Below are positions 6,073 through 13,750 of a stretch of 20,536 nucleotides of DNA, piece by piece; within the stretch, counting starts at the first letter, position 1, and each line of letters opens with the position of its first letter. A model generated the notes under the pieces. The model was not told where the DNA came from, ran no database searches, and saw only the letters and a program-made list of their open reading frames with translations. The stretch covers positions 1 through 20,536 of the forward strand of contig NZ_LLZI01000004.1 in assembly GCF_001509485.1 (NCBI RefSeq), in the 5' to 3' direction. The translations under genes were made by a program, and so were the position numbers. The DNA is from Streptomyces sp. NRRL F-4489 (lineage in GTDB: Bacteria; Actinomycetota; Actinomycetes; Streptomycetales; Streptomycetaceae).

Positions 6073-7551
6073 ATGGTCCCCGCCACCGCGCTCACCGCCG
6101 CGCCACCACCGCCCCCGCACACCGGCGGGCTGCTCGCCCTGATCCCCGGCACCCCCGGCCTGCTGACCGTCGCCGCCCTCGGCATCGCCCTGCTGCTCTT
6201 CCTGATCATGAAGGTCAGGCTCCAGCCGTTCGTCGCGCTGCTCGGCGTCTCGGTCGCGGTCGGCCTGGCCGCCGGTCTCTCGGTCACCGAACTCTTCGGC
6301 ACGGTCCAGAAGTCCGACGCGGTCTCACTCATCGAGAGCGGGATGGGCGGCATCCTCGGCCATGTCGCGGTCATCATCGGGCTGGGCACCATGCTCGGCG
6401 CGATCCTGGAGGTCTCCGGCGGTGCCGAGGTGCTCAGCGCCCGGCTGCTGGCCCTCTTCGGCGAGCGCCGCGCCCCGCTGGCGATGGGCCTGACCGGCCT
6501 GATCTTCGGCATCCCGGTCTTCTTCGACGTCGGCATCTTCGTACTGGCGCCGCTGGTCTACGCCGCCGCGCGCAGGAGCGGACGCTCGATCCTGCTCTAC
6601 GCGATGCCGCTGCTGGCCGGGCTGTCCATGACCCACGCCTTCCTGCCGCCGCACCCCGGGCCGGTGGCCGCGGCCGGGCTGTTCAAGGTCGATCTGGGGT
6701 GGATCATCCTGATGGGCGCGGTGTGCGGGATACCGGCGGTGCTGGCCGCGTGGGCGTACGCCGCCTGGATCGGCAAGCGCCTGTTCGTGCCCGTGCCGCA
6801 GGACATGGCCGAGGCCGCGGAGGAGGCCCGGGCGGCCGTTGCCGCCGAGCGGACCGCGGCCGGGGGCACGTCCACGGAGAGGCCGGTCGCCCTGGGCACC
6901 GTCCTCGTCGTCATCGGGACCCCGCTGGTGCTGATCCTGCTGGCCACGTTCTCGTCGATCGCGCTGGCGCCCTCCGCCGGGCGCTCGGTCATCGAGTTCT
7001 TCGGCCACCCCTTCACGGCCCTGACCCTCGCGCTGCTGCTGGCGTACTACCTCCTGGGCGTCCGCCGCGGCTGGTCCCGCGCCTCCCTGGAGCGGGTCTC
7101 CACCGCTTCCCTCAAGCCGGTCGGCAACATCCTGCTGGTGGTCGGCGCGGGCGGCGTCTTCGGCGCGGTCCTCAAGGGCAGCGGGGTGGCCACCGCGCTG
7201 TCGCAGACCTTCCACCACGTCGGCCTGCCGGTGCTCGTCCTGGCCTATCTGCTGTCGCTGGTGCTGCGGGTGGCGCAGGGTTCGGCGACGGTGGCGATCG
7301 TCACCACCGCCGGGATCGTGCTGCCGCTGGTGGAGGCGCAGGGGCTCTCCCAGGCGCAGCTGGCGCTGGTCATCATGGCGATATCGGCCGGTTCCATCTT
7401 CGCCTCGCATGTGAACGACGGCGGATTCTGGATGGTGAGCAAGTATTTCGGCATATCCGAGCGGGACACGCTGAAGTCCTGGACGGTCCTGGAATCGGTC
7501 CTCTCGCTGGCCGGATTCGCGGTGGCGGGAGTGGTGAGCCTGGTGGTGTAG
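6073..7551 (+). CDS. GntP-family permease (gluconate/D-serine type)
   Basis: 492 aa integral membrane protein with about a dozen hydrophobic segments. Family motifs are GIPVFFDVGIFVLAP (146-160) and HAFLPPHPGP (188-197), typical of GntP proton symporters that import gluconate, KDG-like acids or, in DsdX, D-serine. A hydrophilic Ala/Glu-rich loop (about 243-270) divides the two halves. The ATG at 6073 follows CGGAG (6061-6065) at 7 bases. It lies 139 bases downstream of ridA, behind the hairpin, and probably belongs to the same catabolic unit. The substrate cannot be told from sequence. An aldonic acid or an amino-aldonic acid such as N-acetylglucosaminate would suit the neighbours, and D-serine is the main alternative. 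Confidence 0.9.
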   Translation: MVPATALTAAPPPPPHTGGLLALIPGTPGLLTVAALGIALLLFLIMKVRLQPFVALLGVSVAVGLAAGLSVTELFGTVQKSDAVSLIESGMGGILGHVAVIIGLGTMLGAILEVSGGAEVLSARLLALFGERRAPLAMGLTGLIFGIPVFFDVGIFVLAPLVYAAARRSGRSILLYAMPLLAGLSMTHAFLPPHPGPVAAAGLFKVDLGWIILMGAVCGIPAVLAAWAYAAWIGKRLFVPVPQDMAEAAEEARAAVAAERTAAGGTSTERPVALGTVLVVIGTPLVLILLATFSSIALAPSAGRSVIEFFGHPFTALTLALLLAYYLLGVRRGWSRASLERVSTASLKPVGNILLVVGAGGVFGAVLKGSGVATALSQTFHHVGLPVLVLAYLLSLVLRVAQGSATVAIVTTAGIVLPLVEAQGLSQAQLALVIMAISAGSIFASHVNDGGFWMVSKYFGISERDTLKSWTVLESVLSLAGFAVAGVVSLVV

Positions 7552-7562
7552 CGGGACCGGCA

Positions 7563-7590
7563 TGCCCCGGAACCCGCGGATTCCGGGGCA
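7563..7590. terminator. Bidirectional hairpin terminator between convergent genes
   Basis: TGCCCCGGAA and TTCCGGGGCA form a perfect 10-bp stem with an 8-base loop, 11 bases after the permease stop and between two convergent genes. Position and symmetry suggest termination from both sides. Confidence 0.7.
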
Positions 7591-7621
7591 CGGCCGGCCG
7601 GCCGCACCATTCACCAACGGC

Positions 7622-7648
7622 CGGAAAACAACGCTTCGTTCAGCGAAG
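7622..7648 (-). terminator. Possible intrinsic terminator of the carboxypeptidase gene
   Basis: Read on the minus strand, the short stem CTTCG-CTGAA-CGAAG begins 17 bases after the carboxypeptidase stop and is followed by CGTTGTTTT. The U-rich tail is unusual in this GC-rich DNA. The stem is only 5 bp, so strength is uncertain. Confidence 0.45.
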
Positions 7649-7665
7649 GGGCACCTGCCCGATCC

Positions 7666-9003
7666 TCACTTCCCCTTGCAGTACGTCCCTTCCTTCCCGA
7701 TCGAGCGGTACATGCAGTCGGCGTTCTCCAGCAGGCGCAGCACGGCCTCCCGATTGCGCGCGGTCTCCCGTGGTATCACCGTGTCCTTCGGATAGAAGCC
7801 GCCCGCGCCGGAGGACGACGGATACATCTCGAAGGTGTAGGCGAAGATCTTCTGGTCGCCCCACAGCCAGTCGTCGATCGACCCGTCGGTGATGTACAGC
7901 TCGCTGGACTGCTCGGGGGTGTAGCCGTTGCTCTCGGCCATGGACCGGCCGACCGCGGCGAACGCGTCGTGGTCGTCCTGCGTCATGCCCGGCGCGGTCG
8001 GGTTATTGGTGAAGCCGTACGGCCACATCACCAGTTCGCTGTAGGTGTGGAAGTCGATGGCGGCCGTGATCTGCTGCTTTCCGCCGACGACCCGGGAGCG
8101 GACGAATTTCTCGACCGCCCGGACCTCCGGAGAGGAGGCCGCCGCCGGGCCGCGGTAGGTCTCGGCGGACGGCGAGCCGGACGAGCCGCCGCAGCATCCC
8201 CACTTGTATTCCCAGTTGCGGTTGAGGTCGGTGCCGACGGCGGTCGAACCGGTGTTGGGCTGGCGGTTCTTGCGCCAGTTGCGGAACGAGCCGGTGGCGA
8301 TGTCGTACGTACCGCCGTCCGGATTCAGGTCGGGGACGATCCAGATCTCGCGGGAGTCCAGGAGTTTGGTGACGCGCGGGTCGGAGCCGTATTTCCCGGT
8401 GAATTCGGTGAGGAGGTAGAGCGCCATCTCGACCGTGAGGTGTTCCCGGGCGTGCTGGTGCGCGGTGAAGAGGACTTCCGGTTCGGCCTCGTCCTTGGCC
8501 GCGTTCCGGCTGAGTTTGAGGGCGATGATGTCCCTGCCCTCGTGCGATTTCCCGATGACGGTCTTGGTGAGCAGGGACGGGTATTTCGCGATCAGGGCGT
8601 CGATCGCTTGGTTCGCCTGCTCGTAGGTGTGGTACTTGGTGTAGCCGGACGGGAATCCCTTGACCCCGGGCGTGACGCCGGTCCCCGCCGCGAACCCCGG
8701 CGGGTCGGGCAGCCGCCTGACCGAGTGGCCGAGCGCGCGGACGAGGGCGAGCTGCCGGCGGTCGGCGGTGACGACCGCGGCGCGGCCGTGCACCTCGTCG
8801 ATCGCGGCGCCGGTCGCGGCCAGCGCGGTGCGGGCGGCGGCGGTGGTGACGCCGGACACCTCGTACTGGTGCGGGAGTTCGGCGGTGTCCGCGGCCCCGG
8901 CCGGCGGGTTCTGCGCCTGGGCGGCGGCTAACGGGGCGGCGAGGGCCAGGGTGAGGGCCGCGGCGAGGACGGTGGTGCGGACGCCGCGCGGTCGTGGTCG
9001 CAT
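7666..9003 (-). CDS. Secreted zinc carboxypeptidase, M14 family (carboxypeptidase T/SG type)
   Basis: 445 aa. A signal peptide (about 1-30, Arg-rich start then Ala/Leu core) and a propeptide (to about 115) precede the M14 domain. Zinc ligands are H184 and E187 in HQHAREH and H319 in IDFHTYSE. The catalytic glutamate is E392 in YTFEMYP. LNPDG and GTDLNRNW are further family motifs. Such enzymes trim C-terminal residues from peptides outside the cell and are made as zymogens. The ATG at 9003 has AGGAG seven bases upstream, so I prefer it to the ATG at 9063. Codon 25, in the signal peptide, is TTA, the only TTA I read in the window's genes. In Streptomyces this makes translation depend on the bldA tRNA. 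The gene diverges from a secreted serine protease gene. Confidence 0.93.
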   Translation of the reverse strand: MRPRPRGVRTTVLAAALTLALAAPLAAAQAQNPPAGAADTAELPHQYEVSGVTTAAARTALAATGAAIDEVHGRAAVVTADRRQLALVRALGHSVRRLPDPPGFAAGTGVTPGVKGFPSGYTKYHTYEQANQAIDALIAKYPSLLTKTVIGKSHEGRDIIALKLSRNAAKDEAEPEVLFTAHQHAREHLTVEMALYLLTEFTGKYGSDPRVTKLLDSREIWIVPDLNPDGGTYDIATGSFRNWRKNRQPNTGSTAVGTDLNRNWEYKWGCCGGSSGSPSAETYRGPAAASSPEVRAVEKFVRSRVVGGKQQITAAIDFHTYSELVMWPYGFTNNPTAPGMTQDDHDAFAAVGRSMAESNGYTPEQSSELYITDGSIDDWLWGDQKIFAYTFEMYPSSSGAGGFYPKDTVIPRETARNREAVLRLLENADCMYRSIGKEGTYCKGK

Positions 9004-9069
9004 GCGGTCTCCTGGGGTGGGGTGTGAGGCGAAGCGACCCGGCCAGTCTTCGGGTGTTGGCATGAGCCG

Positions 9070-9091
9070 GTCAAGGCGAGGTCAAGTCAAG
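9070..9091. promoter_or_regulatory. GTCAAG direct repeats upstream of the carboxypeptidase gene
   Basis: GTCAAG occurs at 9070-9075, 9081-9086 and 9086-9091. The first two are 11 bases apart, the spacing of direct repeats bound by OmpR-family response regulators such as PhoP. On the minus strand the same bases read TTGAC and could serve as -35 boxes. No clear -10 follows, so the role is open. Confidence 0.3.
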
Positions 9092-9297
9092 GTGCGCGGC
9101 GGGACGGTAAGGGGTAGGGATCACCGGAGCGGGCCGCGTCGCCGTCCGCCCGGCACGTGCCCCAACTTCTCACCGTTTCCCGCAACTTCATTGCCTCCGG
9201 GCGCGTTCCCGGCGAACAATGCGACGACCGATCCGGAGCCCCGGCGGCGGCCCGACGCCCCGCCGGCCCCGGACCCGTAGCGGAGAGGAACCCCCAC

Positions 9298-10176
9298 ATG
9301 CCCCGACCTCTCGTCGGCACCCTGGCCACCGCCGTTCTGGGCGCCGCCGCCCTGGTGACCGCCGCCACCCCGGCGGGCGCCGCGCCGGCCGGACCCGCCG
9401 CGCACACCACCAAGGCGCCGCGGACCAAGGCCGTCGACTTCGCCGGCACCGTCGCGCTGAGCAACTGCTCCGGCTCGATCGTCAAGATGCCCACCTCGCA
9501 GCCGAACGACCCGGCGCTGGTGATGACCAACGGCCACTGCCTGGAGAGCGGGATGCCCTCGCCGGGCGAGGTGATAGTCGGCCAGCCCTCCAGCCGCTCG
9601 TTCACCGTCCTGAGCAAGACGGCCGGCAACCTCGGGCAGATCCGCGCCAGCAAGGTCGTCTACGCCACGATGACCGACACCGATGTGACGCTGTACCAGT
9701 CGAGTTCGACGTACGCGCAGATCCAGCAGAAGTACGGGATCAAGCCGCTGGAGCTGTCCACCGACCACCCGGTCAAGGGCGCCGGGATCACCGTCGTGTC
9801 CGGCTACTGGAAGAAGACCTACAGCTGCTCCATCGACGGGTTCGTGCCCACCCTGAAGGAGGGCGACTGGACCTGGAAGGACTCGGTCCGCTACACCCCG
9901 GAGTGCAAGACGATCGGCGGCACCTCCGGCTCGCCCGTGGTCGACAACGCCACCGGCAAGGTCACCGCGATCAACAACACCGGCAACGAGGACGGTGAGC
10001 GCTGCACCGTCAACAACCCGTGCGAGGTGGACGAGAGCGGCAACGTCACCGTCCACCAGGGCACCAACTACGCCGAGGAGACCTACACCATCCCCAAGTG
10101 CTTCGGCACCGGCAACAAGCTCGATCTGAACGCCGCCGGCTGCACCCTGCCCAAGCCGTCCGGCATCCGCCGCTGA
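9298..10176 (+). CDS. Secreted trypsin-like serine protease (S1/PA clan)
   Basis: 292 aa. The signal peptide is about residues 1-28 (MPRPLVGT, hydrophobic core, AGAA cleavage region). The chymotrypsin-fold triad is readable as H80 in MTNGHC, D129 in TDTDVTLY and S212 in GGTSGSPVV. Eight cysteines in the mature part (57, 81, 177, 203, 236, 242, 268, 282) could make four disulfides, fitting an exported enzyme. I chose the ATG at 9298 because GGAGAGGA (9282-9289) precedes it and the signal peptide starts there. The longer reading from 9157 adds a non-signal segment. Substrate preference cannot be read directly. It shares a 294-base divergent region with the carboxypeptidase gene, and both may act on the same extracellular protein. 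Confidence 0.9.
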   Translation: MPRPLVGTLATAVLGAAALVTAATPAGAAPAGPAAHTTKAPRTKAVDFAGTVALSNCSGSIVKMPTSQPNDPALVMTNGHCLESGMPSPGEVIVGQPSSRSFTVLSKTAGNLGQIRASKVVYATMTDTDVTLYQSSSTYAQIQQKYGIKPLELSTDHPVKGAGITVVSGYWKKTYSCSIDGFVPTLKEGDWTWKDSVRYTPECKTIGGTSGSPVVDNATGKVTAINNTGNEDGERCTVNNPCEVDESGNVTVHQGTNYAEETYTIPKCFGTGNKLDLNAAGCTLPKPSGIRR

Positions 10177-10218
10177 GCACCCGCCGCCGGGCGCCGATCA
10201 CCCCGCCCCTGAGCGGGC

Positions 10219-10254
10219 GGCCGGGCCCCGCGCACGTACGCGCGGGGCCCGGCC
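10219..10254. terminator. Bidirectional hairpin between the protease and chitinase genes
   Basis: A perfect 15-bp GC stem (10219-10233 with 10240-10254) closes a 6-base loop, 42 bases after the protease stop and 35 bases after the chitinase stop on the other strand. There is no U-tract on either side, as is common for terminators in Streptomyces. Confidence 0.75.
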
Positions 10255-10289
10255 CTTGGGGGGTGGCGTCCTGTGAAGGGGCCCGGCGG

Positions 10290-11339
10290 CTACGGCAGCT
10301 GGTGCACGTGCCCGCCCACCTGGCGGGCGAACTCCCCGCCGTTCGAGGCGTCCCAGTTCGTGGACCACGTCATCGCGCCGCGCAGCCCCGGATACGTCCG
10401 CGGTGGCTTGAACGAACCGCAGTTGCGTCCCGCGGTCAGGCAGTCCAGCGCCGCGTTGACCACCGACGGGGAGACGTAGCCGCCGCCCGCCGCGCTGGGC
10501 GAGGCCGGCACGCCCAGCCCGACCTGCGACGGATCGAGCCCGCCCTCCAACTGGGTGCAGGCCAGCGCGGTGAGGAAGTCCACCGAGCCCTGCGCGTAGA
10601 CCTGGCCGTCGCAGCCGTTCATCGAACCGCTGTTGTAGAACTGCGTGTTGACGGCGGTCAGGAAGTCCTTGATGGCCAGCGCGGTCTTGAAGTACGCGTT
10701 CTGCGGCGACAGCATGTCGATGGTCTGCGGCGCCATGGTCACCACCACATCGGGGTGCGCGGCGTGCAGCGCCTTGAGCGCCTGCGTCATGTACGTGGCG
10801 TCCAGCCCGTTTTCGAGGTCGATGTCCACGCCGTCGAAGCCGTACGCGTCCATCAGGGCGCCGACCGAATCGGCGAAGTTCGCGGCGGAGGCGGCGTCGC
10901 CGACCGAGACCGCGCCGCGCTCGCCGCCGACCGAGAGGATGACCGACTTCCCGGCCGCCTGCTTGGCCTTGATATCGGCCTTGAAGTCGTCCACCGAGGC
11001 GTAGCCCAGGGCCGGGTCGAGGGTGAAGGTGACCGCGCCCGGCTTGCCGGCGGCGTCGGCGAAGGCCACCGCGATGATGTCGTAGGCGTCGTCGACGTCC
11101 TTGAGTTTCTGCACCGTCGCGCCGTTGGCGAAGTTCTGCCAGTAGCCGGTCAGGGCGTGGCGGGGGACGGCCGCGGGGCGGGCCGCCGCGGCGGGCGCGC
11201 GGTCCGGGCCGGCCGCGGCGGCGGGGCCGGCCGGACCGGCGGCGGTCAGCGCGGCCGAGGTCAGCAGGGCGGCGGCCAGACCGGCCAGCAGCGGTCTGCG
11301 GCCGGATCGTTCTCCTCGTGACAGGTGTGCGCGAACCAC
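10290..11339 (-). CDS. Secreted chitinase, glycoside hydrolase family 18, single domain
   Basis: 349 aa. An Arg-rich signal peptide (about 1-40, RSGRRPLLAG then hydrophobic core; the twin Arg may suggest Tat export) and an Ala/Pro linker lead into the GH18 barrel from LTGYWQNF (63-70). The catalytic signature DGVDIDLE is at 169-176, with E176 the proton donor. Supporting family motifs are SVGG (136-139), MAPQ (202-205), QFYN (233-236) and the terminal-strand tryptophan W325 in MTWSTNWD. GH18 enzymes cut beta-1,4 chitin by substrate-assisted catalysis, releasing GlcNAc oligomers. There is no chitin-binding or fibronectin domain, so it may prefer soluble or amorphous chitin. The GTG start at 11339 has GGAGG five bases upstream. 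A dre-like element lies upstream. Confidence 0.93.
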   Translation of the reverse strand: MVRAHLSRGERSGRRPLLAGLAAALLTSAALTAAGPAGPAAAAGPDRAPAAAARPAAVPRHALTGYWQNFANGATVQKLKDVDDAYDIIAVAFADAAGKPGAVTFTLDPALGYASVDDFKADIKAKQAAGKSVILSVGGERGAVSVGDAASAANFADSVGALMDAYGFDGVDIDLENGLDATYMTQALKALHAAHPDVVVTMAPQTIDMLSPQNAYFKTALAIKDFLTAVNTQFYNSGSMNGCDGQVYAQGSVDFLTALACTQLEGGLDPSQVGLGVPASPSAAGGGYVSPSVVNAALDCLTAGRNCGSFKPPRTYPGLRGAMTWSTNWDASNGGEFARQVGGHVHQLP

Positions 11340-11414
11340 GACTGCCTCCGTGTGGGGGGGTGAGTGGGGGAGTGGTGCCGTGTGCGCTCAGGGGCCCCTG
11401 CGCTCGCCGTCCAC

Positions 11415-11430
11415 GGTGGTCCAGACCAAT
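11415..11430. promoter_or_regulatory. DasR-responsive element (dre) of the chitinase promoter
   Basis: GGTGGTCCAGACCAAT contains the symmetric core TGGTC-CA-GACCA and matches the remembered DasR consensus ACTGGTCTAGACCACT at 12 of 16 positions. It starts 6 bases downstream of the TTGACA -35 box (11437-11442, minus strand), inside the promoter spacer. That position suits repression by DasR, the GlcNAc-responsive GntR regulator of Streptomyces chitinase genes. Confidence 0.75.
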
Positions 11431-11510
11431 AAACGGTGTCAAGGGGCCGGACGGGAGCGGGTGTTCGCCGGGGAGCGGCCCGGACGGCCGGCCGGGTTTC
11501 CCGTGCGGGT

Positions 11511-11526
11511 GGCGGTCGAGACCAGT
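11511..11526. promoter_or_regulatory. Second, weaker dre-like element
   Basis: GGCGGTCGAGACCAGT has the core GGTC-GA-GACC and matches the same consensus at 11 of 16 positions. It lies 96 bases from the first site, centre to centre, and about 130 bases upstream of the first Tad-locus start. It could be part of a two-site chitinase operator or act on the Tad side. Confidence 0.4.
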
Positions 11527-11655
11527 AGCCCAGAACGTGTTCTCCGGGACGTATCTCTGTGGATAAAGTGCTGAGCGTATGGCGCCGATGGCGCAGAGCT
11601 GTGCCGATCCGCGGTCCCCGGGAGCCCCGGAGGCCGGAAGGAGTGGGGGAGCGAC

Positions 11656-12924
11656 GTGCCGACCGCGATTGCAGTCACCAGCCCGGACCTCGCGCTGCCC
11701 GCGACCGACCGGCAGACCCCCGCCGCGGTCGTCCTCGCGGCCCCCGGGCGGGCGCCGCTGGACGAGGCGCTGGCGGAGACCAGCGCCGTCCTGGAGCACC
11801 ACGGCCACCTCGTCGTCCTGTACTCCTCCGCCTGCCCGCCCGAGCACGTCCGGCGGCTGCACACCCTGCGCGCCGTCCTGGAGAGCGACCGGATCGCCAT
11901 CCTGCCCAGCCCCCTTCCGCCGCTCGGCGTCGCCGTACTCGCCCGCCAGCTGCGGCAGTTGTCGCTGTGCGGCTTCAGCCCCGGCGTACTGGCCTGCGCC
12001 GCCCGGCTGCTGACGCACTACGTGCACGCCGGCGCCCTGCTGGGCAGCGTCAGCGGGCTGGACCGCGTCCAGGTGGACCTGCGCTCGCATCTGAAGTCGT
12101 GGCTGCCCGGCGTCCACTTCGCGGTACTCGCCGCCCCGCAGCCGCAGTTGCTCCGCCTCGACCGGCACACCGCCCACACCGGCCTCCGCCCGCCCGGCTA
12201 CGCCACCCGGCTCGCGGTCGCCCGGGGCCAGCTCACCGCCGACTGGGTCACCTCCGCGCTCGCCCCCGCCTGGCAGGTGCAGGGCGTCCACGAGGCGCGG
12301 CTGCCCGCCGAGTCGGCCCGCTGGTGGGGTACCCAGAAGCTGATCGAATTCGCCGCCGCCATCCCCGATCCGGCGCTGCTGAGCCGCCTGGTGGCCTCCG
12401 TCCGGCGCGAGCCGTGCGGCTGGTGCGGCGCGGACGTGCTCGGCGACCGCTGCGCGTTCTGCGCCGCGCCGCTGGCCAGGGACCGGGCGGGCGGCGGCTC
12501 GGCCGGGCGGGAACCGGCCGCGATAGCCGGGGCGCCGGCCGCGGTGCCGGCGCCCGCCATCCCTGGAGCCCTGCCCCCGGCGCCCGCCCCGGCGCCGCCG
12601 CCCCCACCCGCCGCCGGCCCGGCCGGTTCGCCGCTGCGGCAGCGCGGCCTGTCGCCCGTGGCGCCGGCCGGCGTCCCCGGGGTCGTCGGCATCGCCGGCG
12701 TACCGGGCCGGCCGGGCGGCCAGCGGCCCGTACGCGGCGGGCCCGGCCCGATCGACGTGCGCGGGCCGGACTTCCGGGCCGGGGCGGTGCCGTACGTGGC
12801 GGGGCCGGTGCCGTACGGGGCCGGAACGCAGCCGCCCGCCGGGCGCGGACTGGCCGGGCGGCCGGACCACCCCGGCCTCCGTACCGCCCCCGGCGGCGCG
12901 CGGACGGTGGCGCACGTGCGCTGA
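11656..12924 (+). CDS. Unrecognised protein with zinc ribbon and proline-rich tail, first gene of the Tad locus
   Basis: 422 aa; I do not recognise a named family. Residues 20-165 look like a compact alpha/beta domain, with strands such as AAVVLAAP and HLVVLYSSA and a segment FAVLAAPQPQLLRL. Residues 254-269 form CGWC-eight residues-CAFC, a likely zinc ribbon. From about 275 to the end the chain is Pro/Gly/Ala-rich and probably disordered. There is no signal peptide and no clear membrane segment, so it is probably cytoplasmic. The GTG at 11656 is preceded by GGGGGAG (11646-11652). It sits 93 bases before cpaB in the same direction and leads the pilus locus, so a role in assembly or regulation of the pilus is plausible but unproven. 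Confidence 0.75.
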   Translation: MPTAIAVTSPDLALPATDRQTPAAVVLAAPGRAPLDEALAETSAVLEHHGHLVVLYSSACPPEHVRRLHTLRAVLESDRIAILPSPLPPLGVAVLARQLRQLSLCGFSPGVLACAARLLTHYVHAGALLGSVSGLDRVQVDLRSHLKSWLPGVHFAVLAAPQPQLLRLDRHTAHTGLRPPGYATRLAVARGQLTADWVTSALAPAWQVQGVHEARLPAESARWWGTQKLIEFAAAIPDPALLSRLVASVRREPCGWCGADVLGDRCAFCAAPLARDRAGGGSAGREPAAIAGAPAAVPAPAIPGALPPAPAPAPPPPPAAGPAGSPLRQRGLSPVAPAGVPGVVGIAGVPGRPGGQRPVRGGPGPIDVRGPDFRAGAVPYVAGPVPYGAGTQPPAGRGLAGRPDHPGLRTAPGGARTVAHVR

Positions 12925-13017
12925 CGCCGCCCGACCGTCCCGGACCGCCCCGCTCCGTACCGCGCCGCCGACCCGCCCCGACCGCCCCGCCCCCGTCCCG
13001 ATCGAGGTCCCCCGCAC

Positions 13018-13737
13018 ATGAACTCACGCCAGCGCCGCGGAGTGATCCTGCTGGTCCTGTCCGTCCTCTGCGCGGTCGGCGCGTTCCTCGGCGTGCTGTC
13101 GGTGATCCGGAACGTCGAATCGCAGGTCGGCCCGGAACGGACCGCGTACCGCCTCAAGACGGATGTCACCGCCTATAAAGCGCTGGATCCGGGGCAGTTC
13201 GAAGAGGTGAGGATTCCGCAGCGGTGGCTGCCGCCCACCGCCGTCACCGACCTCGACAAGGTCAGCGGCAAGATCGCGGTGACCCCGCTGAAGAAGGGCT
13301 CGCTGCTCCAGGACGACATGATCGTCGACCGGCCGGCGCTCAAGCCCGGCCAGCAGGAGATCGCCATCATGATCGACGCCGCCACCGGCGTGGCCGGCAA
13401 GATCACCCCCGGCTCGCGGGTGAACATCTACGCCACCTTCGACGGCCGCCGCCCCGAGGACAAGCCGGTCTCCAAGGTCATCGTGGCCGGCGCCCAGGTC
13501 ATCGACGTCGGCAAGCTCACCCCCCTGGAGGCCAAGGACCCCGGCGGCGCCACCGCCACCAGCCGCCAGCCCGGCCAGGCCGTCCCGATCACCTTCGCGC
13601 TGGACACCCAGGACGCCCAGCGCGTCGCCTACGCCGAGTCCTTCGCCTCCCATGTGCGGCTCGCCCTGCTCGCCCCCGGCACCGAGGCCACCGTGCCGCC
13701 CGGCGAGCGCACGTACACCCTCGACGGCGACAAATGA
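13018..13737 (+). CDS. cpaB: CpaB/RcpC-type Flp pilus assembly protein with SAF domain
   Basis: 239 aa. One N-terminal membrane segment (about 8-30) is followed by a SAF-like region (about 43-105: VTAYKALDPGQ, then TPLKKGSLLQDDM) and an RcpC-like region with TPGSRVNIYAT (130-140). In Gram-negative Tad systems CpaB sits at the cell envelope near the secretin. Monoderm actinobacteria have no secretin, so here it probably anchors or guides the pilus at the membrane or in the wall. The ATG at 13018 has GAGG about 10 bases upstream. The stop is 13 bases before the next start, indicating an operon with cpaE. Confidence 0.85.
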   Translation: MNSRQRRGVILLVLSVLCAVGAFLGVLSVIRNVESQVGPERTAYRLKTDVTAYKALDPGQFEEVRIPQRWLPPTAVTDLDKVSGKIAVTPLKKGSLLQDDMIVDRPALKPGQQEIAIMIDAATGVAGKITPGSRVNIYATFDGRRPEDKPVSKVIVAGAQVIDVGKLTPLEAKDPGGATATSRQPGQAVPITFALDTQDAQRVAYAESFASHVRLALLAPGTEATVPPGERTYTLDGDK

Positions 13738-13750
13738 CCCGGAGGCCCTG

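Larger units (their letters stand above)
11340..11655. other. Divergent intergenic region between the chitinase gene and the Tad locus
   Basis: 316 bases without a supported gene. It holds a chitinase -35 box (TTGACA on the minus strand, 11437-11442), two dre-like elements (11415-11430, 11511-11526) and an inverted repeat AGAAC-GT-GTTCT (11532-11543). A weak plus-strand -10 candidate TAAAGT (11564-11569) may serve the Tad genes. Confidence 0.7.

Noticed and set aside
7622..7665. Possible small gene between the permease and carboxypeptidase genes
   Set aside because: No start with a ribosome binding site and no coding bias. The gap is filled by two terminator-like hairpins.
9004..9063. Earlier ATG (9063) for the carboxypeptidase
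   Set aside because: AGGAG lies correctly before the ATG at 9003, where the signal peptide begins. The extension would put 20 polar residues before it.
9157..9297. Extended N-terminus for the serine protease from an ATG at 9157
   Set aside because: The extra 47 residues precede a complete signal peptide, and a good ribosome binding site sits before the ATG at 9298.
11532..11543. AGAAC-GT-GTTCT as a LexA (SOS) box
   Set aside because: The actinobacterial LexA box has GAAC and GTTC separated by four bases; here the spacer is two. Kept only as an unexplained inverted repeat.
10198..13017. Very long minus-strand frame covering the chitinase and running opposite the first Tad gene
   Set aside because: It is in a different frame from the GH18 chitinase and encodes Arg/Gly-rich low-complexity sequence. 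It is an effect of high GC content.
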